Part shown: positions 25,001 through 39,497 of the stretch, one piece after another | Layout: every line of letters starts with the position of its first letter | Position numbering within the stretch: the stretch's first letter is position 1 | NCBI GenBank assembly: GCA_009869945.1 | Contig: WIXG01000165.1 | Span: forward strand, 103,357 to 167,356 | Origin: Mesaphorura yosii | Taxonomy: Eukaryota > Arthropoda > Collembola > Poduromorpha > Tullbergiidae | Direction: 5' to 3' | Length of the DNA stretch: 64,000 bases | Program-made: the position numbers and the translations under genes | Notes under the pieces: generated by a model | Database searches by the model: none | Told to the model about the DNA's origin: nothing | What the model saw: the letters and a program-made list of their open reading frames with translations, nothing else

Positions 25001-28000
25001 CTGAAACCGGGTTTTCTTACTGTACAGGTGAACACGTTCAGGGGTCACCGTTCAAGTTCCACGTTGACACGATAAGTAGTGGCTACGTCACGGCGTACGG
25101 CCCCGGACTCGTGCACGGCGTCTCGGGTGAACCGGCGCACTTCACCATTTCAACGAAGGGAGCTGGAGCTGATAAGGGACTGGGCCTCTCTGTCGAAGGG
25201 CCAAGCAAAGCTGAGATCAGCTGTCACGATAATAAAGACGGAACTGTCTCAGTCGGTAAGTCGAGTTTAGAATTTATATGCGATTTTGGCTTTAGCGTGA
25301 AAAAATTCTTTGCGATTTCGTCAAATAATGCATATGCAAGATGTAGTTTAACCTTTTCCTTTGACGTTAGTTTAATAATTTGAATTCGATCTGATTCCAG
25401 CGTATTTGCCGACTGCTCCTGGTGAATACAAAATATCGTGCAAATTCGGGGAGAAAAATATCAAGGGAAGTCCGTTCACTGCCAAAATTACTGGGGAAGG
25501 ACGCAAGAGGAACCAGATATCCGTCGGTTCTTGCAGCGAAGTGACTTTCCCTGGCAAAGCAACTGACGCCGAGCTGAAAGCGCTGAATGCATCAATCTGT
25601 GCGCCGAGTGGCCTGGAAGAACCCTGCTTCCTGAAGCGTCTTCCGAATGGAAGCATTGGCATCTCCTTCACGCCTCGAGAAGAGGGACAGCATGAAGTTT
25701 CTGTCAAGAAAATGGGTTCACACATTTCAAACTCTCCGTTCAAGATCCAAGTGGCGGATCGGGAGGTCGGTGACTCAAAGAAGGTTAAAGTCACTGGAAA
25801 CGCGCTGAAGGAAGGCAAGACGCACACTGAGAACACATTCAATGTGGATACGCGCCAGGCAGGCTATGGCGGTCTCTCATTGAGTGTGGAAGGGCCGAGC
25901 AAGGCTGACATCAGCTGCCAGGATAAACCGGACGGAACGCTGGACATCAGTTACAAGCCGACGGAGCCTGGCTACTACATCATCAACCTCAAGGTAAAAA
26001 CTTAAAGATGACAGCTGGTGAATTTATCGTTACACAAGTCAGAAGTCAAACAAAATTTGCTTACCATATTCCTTTAGTTTGCTGATCACCACGTCGCTGG
26101 CTCTCCATTTACGGCAAAGGTATGACGACAAAAATGCAGTACAACCTCAGTTATGCTTTGTGAGACTGCTAGTTTCAAATCGCAATGTTGCTTCAGATCA
26201 CTGGTGAAGGCACAAACCGGCAACGCGAGCGCATTCAACGGCAAAGAGAAGCGGTGCCTGTCACTGAAGTCGGTTCGGAGTGCCGTCTCACCTTCAAGAT
26301 GCCTGGAATAACACAATTCGACTTGTCCTCAACCGTGACTTCTCCCAGTGGAATTACCGAAGATGCTGCCATCAACGAAGTCGAATCCGGCCTTTATGCA
26401 GTTCACTTTGTGCCAAAGGAACTTGGTGTTCACACGGTGTCTGTCAAGTTCAACCAAATCCACATCCCGGGCTCTCCCTTCCAGTTTACTGTGGGTCCGT
26501 TGAGAGATGGGGGCGCTCACAGAGTGCATGCTGGCGGTCCGGGTCTTGAAAGAGGTGAACAGGGTCAGCCAGCGGAGTTCAACATTTGGACACGCGAGGC
26601 AGGTGCTGGAGCGTTGGCCATTTCGGTCGAGGGGCCAAGCAAGGCCGAGATTGATTTTAAGGATAGAAAAGATGGGTCGTGCTATGTCAGCTACGTTGTG
26701 ACCGAACCCGGCGAATATCGTGTTGGAATCAAGGTGAGAATGTTCGGGAAGAAAATTATGCCCGATGCTAATTATTGCCTTCTTTCGTACTGCAGTTCAA
26801 TGAAGAGCACGTTCCTGACAGTCCGTACGTGGTTTACATCTCACCCGACATGGGCGAAGCAAGAAAAGTCGACATCGGTCAGTTTCCTGAAGGCGCAATA
26901 CAAACAAATAAGCCAGCTATGTTTATGGTTCGCAAGAATGGCGCAAAGGGAACGCTCGACGCAAAACTCGTTTCGCCGTCTGGAATCGAAGACGATTGTT
27001 TCATTGACACCGTCGACTTTGACACTTACTCGGTCCGGTTCATGCCAAAGGAGAATGGCATCAATAACGTGCATATCAAGTTGAATCAAGTAATATAGAA
27101 GAAAAAGTCTGCAATTTTGGCTTTATTATCAACAATGACTAAATCTTATTATTTCAGGTACATATTCCTGGTAGTCCGTATCGGATTAAAGTGGGCAAGG
27201 ACGAGGCGGACCCGGCTGCTGTTCACGCTCATGGGAAAGGGCTTGAAGAGGGGAAGACGGGACAGAAAACTGACTTTATTATCGATACATGCAATGCCGG
27301 CGCTGGGCACTTGGTTGTCACCATTGATGGTCAGTCAAAGGTGTCAATGGATTGCACAGAAGTTGAGGAAGGCTACAAAGTAAGAAATTGACAGGATTAA
27401 TTAGAATTCACATCCAGAATTAGAGAATTCTCTAATTGTTGATGTTGCATCATTTTAGGTTCGCTACACACCGCTTGTCGCTGGCGATTACTACATCACG
27501 ATCAAATACAACGGGTACCACATTGTTGGCAGCCCCTTCAAAGTGGTGTGCACAGGAAAAGAAGTTGGCGACAAGGGCGGGCAGGAGACTTCATCAGTGG
27601 TGGTTGAGACCGTGCAGAAAATATCAAAGAATTCGAAAGCACAAGGCCCCGTGCTTCCACTCTTCAAATCAGATGCATCGAAGGTTACTTGTAAGGGAAT
27701 GGGGTTGAAGAAGGCTTATCTCCAGAAGCAGAATCAATTTACTATCAATGCGGGCGATGCAGGTAAGAATTTCTTCAGGCGTCTGCCAAAAGCGAGCAGC
27801 GAATACCTGAATTTCAAGTTTACCGGATTTTTGACGCAATACCAACAGGGAACAACATTTTATTCGTTGGACTACACGGCCCAAAGGGTCCCTGCGATGA
27901 AGTGTTCATCAAACACATGGGCTACAATAACTATCAAGTCAATTATGTGTGTCGCGAGCGCGGAGACTACATCATAATTGCCAAATGGTACGTCACAATA

Positions 28001-28109
28001 TTTGTCTGAACTACAATTTTATTCATATAATGGCGTTTGTAACCTTTTTATGAATGTTTGCAGGGGCGAAGAGCATATTCCCGGATCACCTTTCCGTGTT
28101 GAAGTCTAA
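16001..28109 (+). CDS. Filamin (cheerio/FLN type), 13 repeats
   Basis: Twenty-six coding exons join in phase to 1705 residues: 16001-16594, 16651-16849, 17184-17340, 17943-18284, 18376-18452, 18535-18569, 18646-18700, 18783-18865, 18965-19115, 19264-19318, 21100-21171, 21241-21458, 21528-21634, 21712-21842, 21924-22020, 22144-22185, 24658-24955, 25028-25255, 25401-25993, 26078-26119, 26197-26733, 26796-27089, 27158-27379, 27459-27762, 27849-27987, 28064-28109. A low-complexity N-terminus (Asn-Ala repeats, Ser, Gln, acidic; to about residue 180) precedes CH1 and CH2 (about 185-425). Thirteen filamin Ig repeats follow, most ending in a GSPF-like strand; the last ends at the C-terminus in GSPFRVEV and should dimerise. 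It cross-links actin and scaffolds membrane receptors. Vertebrate filamins have 24 repeats, so the first rod segment is strongly shortened. One intron is GC-AG (18453-18534). AATAAA lies at 28853-28858. Confidence 0.92.
16018..16070 (+). repeat. GCAAAC/GCAAAT hexamer repeat coding for Asn-Ala
   Basis: Imperfect tandem hexamers near the filamin start codon encode an alternating Asn-Ala tract (residues about 6-23). The repeat is part of the coding sequence and is likely length-variable. Confidence 0.8.
18453..18534 (+). other. GC-AG intron in filamin repeat 1
   Basis: The reading frame between DTRG and AGTGGLGL only closes if the donor is G|GCAAGT. No GT donor nearby preserves the conserved filamin sequence. 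GCAAGT is the usual consensus for the rare GC-AG class. Confidence 0.8.
19601..20867 (+). pseudogene. Nested unknown gene or decayed gene inside a filamin intron
   Basis: Filamin intron 19319-21099 is about 1.8 kb, against the usual 60-100 bp. It holds same-strand coding-like pieces: 19601-19763 with donor GTAAGT, a piece from 19852 that hits a stop at 19968, a 433-nt open exon 20083-20515, and an exon from 20603 with a stop at 20711. An overlapping frame runs on to 20867 and still looks protein-like. At 19931-20014 another frame shows half of a C2H2 zinc finger (F-x5-L-x2-H-x4-H), out of phase with the CP motif just upstream. A 10-base direct repeat (19917-19926, 19940-19949) sits at that break. 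I do not recognise the protein in 20083-20713. A damaged inserted gene copy is most likely; an intact gene with missed exons is possible. Confidence 0.5.
22186..24657 (+). other. Large filamin intron with an alternative first exon near its end
   Basis: This 2.5 kb intron separates filamin repeats 4 and 5. Apart from the coding exon at 24405-24530 I see no gene in it. It is the natural place for an internal promoter. Confidence 0.5.
24405..24530 (+). CDS. Alternative first coding exon of a short filamin isoform
   Basis: An ATG at 24405 opens a 42-codon exon (start [13 protein letters not shown], end QWPWPPK) followed by GTGAAG, and it splices in phase 0 to the exon at 24658. The long form splices 22185 to 24658 in the same phase. 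The resulting protein would have 9 filamin repeats and no actin-binding domain. Drosophila cheerio is known to make such a ~90 kDa short form from an internal promoter. The exon has no sensible upstream splice acceptor in this frame, which supports its use as a start. Confidence 0.65.
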
Positions 28110-29464
28110 ACTCTACTCCAAATTCTTGGCTCCTGCTCTGCTCTGCTTCGGTCCTGCCCGCGCTGTTGCAATAATTAATTTTAGGCACAGATCTGTATCG
28201 TGACGATATTTCGTACAGCGTTCGTTTTACGAGTTCATAATTTTAAGCTTGACAAATTCCCTTTGTCAATGCCAATCCAAATCGTTTCTTATCGAGTTAT
28301 CCATTAGTTTCGATTCCTAGAATAGCCTCCTTTTCCTATGATTATTGATTATTTTTCCAACAGCCTAATTTAATACTGCATGTGCTCGGCCCGTTCTTCC
28401 CGTCATAATTACAGTTGCCGTTTGCCAAATCTTGGAATATCCTGACAATGATAATGATGCCATATGAGCTTTAATTCTTTTGTACTCGTGAAAAGTGTCT
28501 TGTCTTTTGGAGAAGTAGAAATTAGTGTTCGTCTTTCTTTCATTGCCCGTAGTTTAATGGCTTTGGTGCTAACTGATAAGAATAGAGATCAAAATCAGCA
28601 CCAACCACACGTTAAAAATTGCTCTGGTCATTGTAGATTCGTAGATTTCTTTTGCTCTGAATCCTGTATCCTGTGTCTTTTGCAATGTGCAATACCAAAA
28701 TGCATGCCAAATTTGAAGATTTCAGTACTTGATTTCAAGCTTAGCGTAGAGAATTTATTTGAGATTAGTGTACATGTAAAATTAAGATTCCTGTTAAGGG
28801 TATGAAGGATCAAAACAATAAGCACAAATATCTGTATCAAGATTGTGTATTCAATAAAATAAAACCGAAAGTGGCCTTGTCTTCAAAGAAACTCGTTGAA
28901 CGTGCGTGCTTGGCATAAAATTACTTGAAACAAGATTCATTTTTGCGTCTGCTGTTTGCATCTTGTTAAAGATTCAGACTCGATTCAATCCAGGTGCGAG
29001 AGAATGCTGAAAATGCCGAAACAATGACCGAAACGTGTTTTATGAGATGATCTTTGTTGTACGTCGTGCGCATGCGTTAAAACGTACAATAATGTTATTG
29101 AACTCTCTGCGCAGCGCAGGCTAAGAATATTTGTATCCGCTTCTCTAAGAATTGTATACATTTTTGAACCGCTTCGGGCACTAAACACAAACTTCCATTC
29201 TCCTGTCTGCTTGGCTTGACTCGATGGCTTCACTTGACCACGGTTGATCCAAACTGATTACATGCGCTACGGTTACGGGCTACAGGACAGCTGCAAATCG
29301 CAAGTCCCAAATCACTGGTGTGAATGTGCATTGTTGGTGCTTGTGTCTTGTCGATTTCCAGACTTTCGTCTCAATTAGTGCAGATCTGCTAGCGTGTAAT
29401 CACAATCTCAATTAGCGATTACATTCACTTCAAGATTTCGCTAATATTTTACACGTATAAAGTA
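28110..29464 (+). other. Filamin 3' UTR and POMT1 upstream region
   Basis: The filamin 3' UTR runs to the AATAAA at 28853-28858. The rest, up to the POMT1 start, shows no gene. Both strands have frames of up to about 110 codons, without recognisable content. Confidence 0.45.
28853..28858 (+). terminator. Poly(A) signal of filamin
   Basis: An AATAAA is found about 745 bases after the filamin stop codon, the first canonical hexamer I noticed in this 3' region. Confidence 0.55.
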
Positions 29465-32460
29465 ATGAGCAAAGAGAAAAAACTTCAGGAGCTGAGAACG
29501 ACGCTGTTGGAGAATCAAATACATTTAAGACAAACAGTAAGCAAATAACCACACACAATTTTACTGTATTATTGCCTTCTAATTCTAATTGAGTTTGACT
29601 GGATCCGCAGGGAGATGGACAATCGGAGCCCGACACACCGCCTTCTGACGCAGAACAGCAGTACACCGTCAAATCCCTGAAGAATGGGCAGTCGCAAAGC
29701 ACGATCACTACCAGCCAACGCCATAATGGAAATGGTGCTGTCAAACTGAGCCAAAGTAGAACTACAGGAATTGGCGAGATGACATTTAAAATAGACTTGA
29801 TTGCGGTTGGCATCTTTGTTCTCGCAGCATCGACTCGATTCATTAATCTCACGTATCCACACAGCATCGTGTAAGTTACTACTACAGCATTCATCATGCT
29901 AATTGCGCTTTACACATCTTTCAGGCAACATGATGATTTATTCACGTTCACGATGTTTAATTTAGATTTGACGAATTACACTACGGAAAGTACGCATCTT
30001 TGTATTTGAGGAGAATTTTCTTCTTCGATCCTCATCCGCCGCTTGGGAAGCAACTGATTGCAGCTGCAGCGACATTGTTCAATCCATCTTATAATGGTTT
30101 GTGAATCCAAACTGGAAACCTTCGTTAAACAATTTAAGCATGGGCGGGCGTCAGTACGTTACTTTTTCTCAATTCGATGCAGGCACATTTAAGTTCGACC
30201 GAATCGGAACTGTTTACCCAGAGTGGGTGCCCGTCTTCGGCATGCGCTTCGTACCGGCCTTGGCGGGTTCCTTGGTGCCTTCGATGAGCTACTTCCTAAT
30301 GAACGAACTGGGCATATCGAAAGGATTCGCGATACTCTCGGGGCTTTTGCTGATTTTCGGTAAATAATGTTGCAGTGAAATACTTACCTATTTTTCAAAC
30401 ATTTGCTTATTTGCTCTTGTTTACGCTTTAGACAACGGCATGCTAATCCAGTCCCGCTATATTCTGATGGAAATGCCAATGATTCTCTTTGGCCTGATAA
30501 GCCTGATCTTTGCTGTCAAATACACGAAAGAGACGAGTATTTACTCTAGCTGGTTGATGGCTACGCTCGCAGGATTCTTTGGAACCTTGTCCATGAGGTA
30601 TTTAAGTAATTAACTGGCTTGTATTGCTATATTTTGCATTGTGTGTTTAATTCCAGTGTCAAATACGTCGGAACCTTTTATCTTGTCTTGTCCGCCTTCA
30701 TAATACTGGCACATCTCTGGACAAAGATTGTCCCGAGGAAGGATTTGAGCAGTGGGGAAGTTCTGAAGACGATGGCATCCACGTTTCTCTGCTTCTGGAC
30801 GACCTTTTCCATCGTTTACCTCTCAATATTCTACGTGCATTTGGCTGTGCTCACCCACGCCGGGCCTCACGACTCTGTCATGACCTCCGCGTTCCAGGCA
30901 AGCTTAAAAGGCGGTCTCGCGTCAATTATAAAGGGACAACCGCTCGAAGTGGCGCATGGATCACAGATCACGTTAAGGCACACGCTGGGGCGTCCGTGCT
31001 GGCTTCACTCCCACGCACACAATTACCCAATCAAGTACACGGACGCACGAGGCTCGTCGCATCAGCAGCAGGTCACGTGCTACTCTTTTAAAGACGTCAA
31101 CAATTGGTGGATTGTGAAGCGTCCGGACATCAGTAACCTGGTGGTGAACGACACGCGCGACATAATTCGCAATGGTGACCAGATTCATTTGGTGCACGGG
31201 ATAACTGGACGGCTCCTCAATTCACATGACGTCGCTGCGCCACTGTCGCCGCAAAATCAGGAAGTTAGCTGCTACATTGACCACAACATTTCAATGGCGG
31301 CGGAACCGCTCTGGAAAGTTGACATTGTTTCTGGATGCGGCGACAGCAGTGACGGAGCTTGTCTCTGGCACGCTGTAAAGTCAACAGTACGGCTTATTCA
31401 CGTGTCGTCGGGCCAGGCTCTGAGAATGAGTGGGAAACAACTTCCAAAATGGGGATTTAATCAGCATGAAGTTGTAACGGACCGAATTGTGGTTCAAGAT
31501 GACACGGTTTGGAATGCTGAGGAGCATCGCTACACAAAGAGTAAGTTGAATAGTTGTGGCTAAACCGTATTCACAGTCACAGCTAACTCTGTAAAATTCA
31601 TACAGGTGAGAAAGATCACGAGAAGGAGCTGCTCGAGGCCGAAATGATTCCGACAAAGCCAACGACCCTTTCGTTCTGGCAAAAGTTTATCGAACTGCAA
31701 TGGAAAATGCTGACGTCCTCCAGCGCATCGCAGGCCGAGTCGCACGCGTACTCTTCGTATCCCTCCGAGTGGTTGCTCCTCTCGCGAGGAATTGCGTATT
31801 GGATCGGTGCTGGAAGCAATGCCCAGATTCATTTGCTTGGAAATCCAGTTATTTGGTACACTGCCGCCTTGGGCCTCTTTTGTCATGCTGCGATTTTGGT
31901 GCTGTATTTGCTTCTGCAAAGGAGGAATTGTTCCACAATCGACGAAGGTACAAAATTAATTGCCAGAATTGAATTTTGGCTTGACATCTTTATCTTTTTG
32001 ATTGGTTGGCTTGCAGACGAGTGGAACATGTTGATCTCCCAATGCAGAATTTGTCTTGGCGGCTACCTCCTCACATACATTTACCACTTTTGCGTCGACC
32101 GAACACTCTTTCTGCACCATTATCTTCCGTCCTACGTGTTCAAGGTGCTACTCCTCGTCTGCACGATGAACCACATTCATTCGGTCAATCTGCTGCAGTA
32201 AGTTGACGTATCCACACGAATTAGTAGTCAGTTTTGTGTCGGACATCCGTTTTAGAATTCATTTGCTTAGTTTCTCTTCCAGAACAAGGACATTAAAATG
32301 GATTCTGGCTCCTCTCATCGTCATTTGGTTGGTGGCTGTCGTTTACACGTACGTACAATTCGGGCCCACTTCGTACGGCGAGCCTCCCCTCAGCCGGAAG
32401 GAGCTGGAATCTCTCAAGTGGAGGTCTTCGTGGGATTTTATCATTCAAACGAATAATTAG
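29465..32460 (+). CDS. POMT1: Protein O-mannosyltransferase 1
   Basis: Nine exons (29465-29536, 29611-29870, 29966-30096, 30183-30359, 30432-30597, 30657-31540, 31606-31947, 32017-32197, 32283-32460) give 796 residues; human POMT1 is ~747. Multiple membrane helices flank the central luminal MIR region. Signatures are FDELHYGKY (acidic loop-1 residues needed for catalysis in PMTs), [37 protein letters not shown] and [17 protein letters not shown], which match POMT1 rather than POMT2. With POMT2 it transfers mannose from dolichyl-phosphate-mannose to Ser/Thr of dystroglycan and other proteins in the ER; the fly gene is rotated abdomen. The ~105-residue N-terminus before the first helix is longer and more polar than usual. 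AATAAA lies at 32607-32612. Confidence 0.95.
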
Positions 32461-32776
32461 ACAAATGCAGCATTGCCTGACTGAAATGCTCATAAATGCT
32501 GTAAAAGACGTATCTTTATTTTGCATAAGTTTAGGATTTATTTATTCACAAAATGTACCAATTTCTTATCATTTTAATGTGTAAAATTCCATGATAAGAC
32601 TGTTGCAATAAATAAGGATACATGCACCTAAAATTGACGGAGACTTAGACTAGAATTTTGGTCATATTCGCTGGTAACCAATTCGGCACTTTGAAAGAAA
32701 TCCATTTTCACCATTTGAGCATTTACAGACAATAGATTTACACCACCTTACTTTACTTGAACTTAGGCAAATGAAA

Positions 32777-34918
32777 TTAGGCAGAGATGTTGAACTCTTT
32801 GTTCAGGCGAGCAAGGTCCCTGCAAATAAATTCATTGGTGGAGAGGAAGTCGCATGATTGATTATCAATAAATTGTACTGCTGAAAGACAACCTACCTGG
32901 AGTCAATTGCCGTCGCCAATTCACTGCGATCGAGCAAATGCAGGACCATTCGGAGGGAAGACCAAATCGCACTTGACATCACATTGGGACTACCACCGGC
33001 TCCGGCTACAGCACCCAAGCCCGTGCTTTTCCCAGCCGCCTGCTGATTCAGCCCCGATAGAAAGTGCTCTGCGGCTTCCTGGTAGGCACCCAAGTTGACG
33101 CACGCAATCCCGAGGTTGTATCTTGTCCGAATGAAGCCTGGAGACAATTCGAGAGCCCGGCGGTACGCTCCAACTGCCTCGGCCGACTTGCCACCATTCG
33201 CAAGAGTTGCGCCAAGCCGATTCCAGAGGAGGGAATCACCGGGGCGAGCCCCGAGCGCGGCCTGAAAGCATTCCGCAGCTTTCTTGTAGTCACTGGACAA
33301 ATTAAAAAGAATTCCCAGCCCGGACTGGATGTCTGAGTCGATGCCCGTCGTGGGATTCAGGCGCGCCGCTTTTATGAACAGTTCCTGAAGTCTGTCCAAG
33401 TCCTTCCTGGGTAGTAGAGTGGTTATTGTGGGCATCGACGAGACTTCATCTGGCTCATCGGATGGCAGGAGATGAGAATACTTTGGATTAGCGCGTAGCC
33501 ACTTCTTTAACGAGTTGGCAGCTTGCAGTTGGAATGATTCGTTAGTCTGGCAGGCGGCAAGTGTCATTAACGCAGCCATATTCTTTGGGTCTACTTCAAC
33601 ACACTTCTTGAGAGCCTGAATTGCAAGCGGATCCTGCTCGTTTTGTGCCTGCGTCATACCCAGCAAAAGCCAAGCTTCAGAATTGTCCGGTTCCTTTTGC
33701 ACAGCTGCTTCGAACGCCAAGGCAGCGCTTGGGATGTCACCTTCGGCCAATCGTCGCTTGCCCTCGCTCAAAGGGTCCAGAGTGTCTTCAAACGGATTCC
33801 ATTCGTTGAATTCGTATTTCTAATAAGTTGGCATAAAATTTTGGCTGTAAGCGAATTTCTGAGGCAAGTCATTCTTCCAGCGCAAATGCAAAAAATCAAA
33901 CCTTCTCCGTGTCCGATGTGCCCGATAGCCACGGATGTGCGTTGCTCTCTTCGGCAGCCAGTCGATCCCATTCTTTCTGCAGGTTGGTCCAAAAGTCTTC
34001 CTTTCCAAGCGCCGTGGTATCAACCCCGTTCAGCTCATCGTCCTGATACATGCCATGCTGGTGGTAAAATTGTTCTCGAAATTCGGTAGCCCATTCGTCT
34101 GCAGTGTCCAGCACAGGCTCGAGGTTGATTGCTTCGCGTTCACTTCCGTTTTTGCCTGCCGCCAGTTTCTCAACATGGCTCATAAATTCAGTCGCTTTCA
34201 AATTCGGATCGGACACCGTGTTTAAGAGAGCTTTCGCCGTGGATTGAAGGTCTTGTTCAGCGTACATCGGAGGCCTGAATTCCGTGACCCATTTAGAATC
34301 GTCCAACAATTCTTGTGCAGTTAGGTTTTCTTGTGATGTCTGAGGCTGATGGGCGGACAGCAGCGCCAGATTTGGCATTGGCATGGCGTGATGATTGAAC
34401 GGTTCGTTTCTTGCCATCGCCGTGTGCCAGGCCGGTTCAAGTCTTGATGAATTGAATTCGTTGCCCCAATTTGCTGTAGTGGCCTATAAAAATATCACTC
34501 GCATAATTGAGCTTGCCAGACTAGGCATTGAAAATACAGGGACAATTACGTGTGCGTTCGCCTGATACGCGATGAATTCCTTCGTCCATTCTTCCTGAGC
34601 TTTAGTTGGTGAAATCGGTGAAATCCGCCTCTGTTGCTCTTTATCAGGAACAGGGCCTTGTAACTCCCGAAGGAGAGAGTCCATTTTAAATGTGGAAGGA
34701 GGCGGCAGCACATCGCCCTGCATAAATGCAAAATATCAAATGCCAGAACCACGATTTCATTTTAGGTGAGAAATAATTAGCTTTACCCGTGCGGCCACAG
34801 GAGCCACAGTTGGATGGATTTCGCGGAGAGAAACATCTTTCGTGAAGTGAGTGGCGAGGTTGACAATAGGATTAGACTGCCCACACTCCACGGCACTACT
34901 GTCGCCAAATCCCGACAT
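32777..34918 (-). CDS. PEX5: Peroxisomal targeting signal 1 receptor PEX5
   Basis: Five exons (34918-34787, 34717-34550, 34483-33902, 33819-32897, 32819-32777) give 615 residues; human PEX5 is ~639. The N-terminus has the conserved cysteine (Cys12, in AVECGQSNP) that is mono-ubiquitinated for receptor recycling. The disordered half has four WxxxF motifs (Trp 88, 106, 165, 231), the pentapeptides that bind PEX14 and PEX13. From about residue 310 come TPR units (for example AWLLLGMTQAQNEQDPLAI, LWNRLGATLANGGKSAEAV, TRYNLGIACVNLGAYQEAA) that bind the C-terminal SKL-type signal of cargo. It shuttles matrix enzymes from cytosol to peroxisome. The gene is convergent with POMT1 and divergent from the P5C dehydrogenase gene; PEX14 lies ~10 kb away. 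Confidence 0.95.
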
Positions 34919-36137
34919 AATTTTGCTTCGCTCTTATACTGCGCACTTATAATTTGATGCACCAAACCAAAATGGGGCTGGAAGATGGATTAGCTAATTT
35001 AAACTTTGGTAGGCAATGTTCGCTTTCGCTATTTACACTTAAAGCTGAAGTTTTGCACAATCATCGTCTCTTTCAGCTTGCAACTGTTTTAAGATAACTT
35101 ATAACTTCAACGAAGTTTTATCCTATTCATTGGCTTGTGAGATTTGTGAGAGCTGCGATGAGAATCTTGAGACGAACGGATTTCCTCCGGCTGAGCTGCA
35201 TTGATCAGCACTAAAACGCTAATATCGCACGTGCGGTGAAGCGACCAGTTCATCAGAGATCAAAATCACAACCAGTAAAATCGGGATCAGTCAGTAAAAT
35301 GTAATGTTGATGTACTTAATTAGCACAGTTTACTCATGTAAATTGCAAATTGAGATTAGCAATTCAATCAGCAGGCTACGAAGTTGTTCATGTTGATAAA
35401 CTCCTCCGATTCCAATAGTTTTAAGCCCGTGGGGTGTACTCACTTTATTTACAGCTGCAGCCAAGATTAACCTTAATTAGATACTTACATTAATTAAACA
35501 AAGGAGTGCAGAATTATTAGCAGTTATGCAATGCAATGATTCACTTTGAGATCTGTATTTTTACGCGCTTGGACTACCTGCAATGGGAATCATGTGAGAA
35601 ACCGGTATCGTACACATTGGATTTGATTCTGCGCTCACGAGAAAGGGATTTATTTTGGAACTGCTAGTCAAAAGAATAGAACTCTTTGGAATCGAAGGTC
35701 AGGCGCAGTTTTCTTTCGCTCGTGGCTGTAACTTTCCATGATCTTGCGTTCAAAGCAGTGAAAGCTCGAAACTTGTGTGCATGAGTGCATGTGACTAACT
35801 GACACTTGCATTTTGACTCAGTTTTAGTTCTAATCGTGTCCCACTGTTATCTTTCCAAATCAGGACCACCAGCGCAGTGTTTCGGAGCACAAAGAAAAAT
35901 TACAAGCGGTGTCGACTCTCGGTTGTCTGGACGCGAGCGCCGAATTGTGCTGAGGCAACGACTACAACCAGTACTAAGGTAAGTAACTCCCAATAACAGT
36001 AATTGGCGAGCTTTCATCTCCTTACGTAGATGGAATCTAGAAATCTAATGGCCGTTATTGGCTCGATTGTCCTTTTAAATTCCTTGCAGTGTAATCGTGC
36101 CTACCGATTCTAACACAAGCCCACCAGTCCTGTCCAG
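34919..36137. other. Divergent promoter region between PEX5 and P5C dehydrogenase
   Basis: No coding sequence is seen. A probable 5' UTR exon of the dehydrogenase gene ends at 35978 (AAG|GTAAGT) and is joined across 35979-36089 to the exon carrying the start codon (TTGCAG|TG). Confidence 0.45.
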
Positions 36138-38470
<2,333 letters not shown>

Positions 38471-38655
38471 TTTTAACATAGAACTGACAATGACAATACG
38501 AAGCAGTTGCGTGATATACATGAATTTTTAACTGTACCAGTTGCGTTTTCTTCAGAGTTCCGTAAAACGGCAAGTTTTCATCGTATTTCTTGTTCGTGTA
38601 TGAAGACGCAACTGCATTGCGACGCAATACGATAATCATTAGTCTTTAATTTTGT

Positions 38656-38935
38656 CTACTTAATAGCAACAGCGACAGCAGCAACAACTCCAGCCTGAAC
38701 AGAATCGCTGATACGTTAACCTTAACACTATTATTCTAGGCGGAATGGAACGAAATATTTTTATAATTTACCTGAAGCTGCACTCTCTTAAAAATGTTTG
38801 CTTTAAGAAACCGTAACGAAACACGTAACGGCTCTTCAATCTCTCCGATACGATCTGACTCTTTTACTAGTACATTCATTGCACCAAGTATACCTCCGCA
38901 ATCACGAACCACAATCAAGTATTTCTTCTTTTGGT
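38656..38935 (-). CDS. Candidate last two exons of an unrecognised minus-strand gene
   Basis: An open frame (about 38935-38772, including GAMNVLVKESDRIGEIEEP) ends at a good donor and continues in phase 0 to a 12-residue final exon (38694-38656, ending AVAVAIK) after a TTCAG acceptor. No start codon exon is found, and I recognise no family. A separate 71-codon ATG frame lies upstream at 39245-39030. Either could be chance; the coherent splice pair is the only argument. Confidence 0.2.
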
Positions 38936-39497
38936 ATTATTGCAATCCAAACATTTCAGGTTACACGTTACCGACTCAATTGGCAATCAAGAGCATTTCT
39001 CATTCTTCCTAGCTTAAGTTGTTTAAGTTTTAGTAACCAATATAGCCAATTTTAGAGGCCTTGCCTTGTTTAGCCTGTCTCGTGAAATTATTAATGACGG
39101 ACTGAGAACTTCTGTATTCTCTGTTGAATAAAATCCTCTTTTTTGGGTAGAAGAACTCGCTTGTGCTCAAAGATCTTGTGATCTTCATCGTCTCTTTGGT
39201 AATTGCATGGCTAGGCAAAGATTCCTGGAAGTCAAAAATATTCATGGAATTCTAATGAACTCTTGTTGTTCTCGATGCTCCGAAGTTGTAAAAGTTGCCC
39301 TTGAAGCAAAATAATACTAAAAGCTAAAGTTCAAGTCATCCTGCCTTAAAACCAAGGGCTAATTTTTGTACAATTTTGTGTAAAAGTGCCTTGATATAAA
39401 ATTTCCATTACAAAGACCCGAAATGGACAACTCAGATTTGGGAGGATATATACACAACGTGTGATGCATATACAACAAACAACAGCAATGGTCAAAC

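Noticed and set aside
25372-25842. 156-codon minus-strand frame
   Set aside because: Antisense to filamin repeats 6-8, which are certain on the plus strand.
33643-34089. 148-codon plus-strand frame
   Set aside because: It is antisense to the PEX5 TPR and linker exons and is explained by them.
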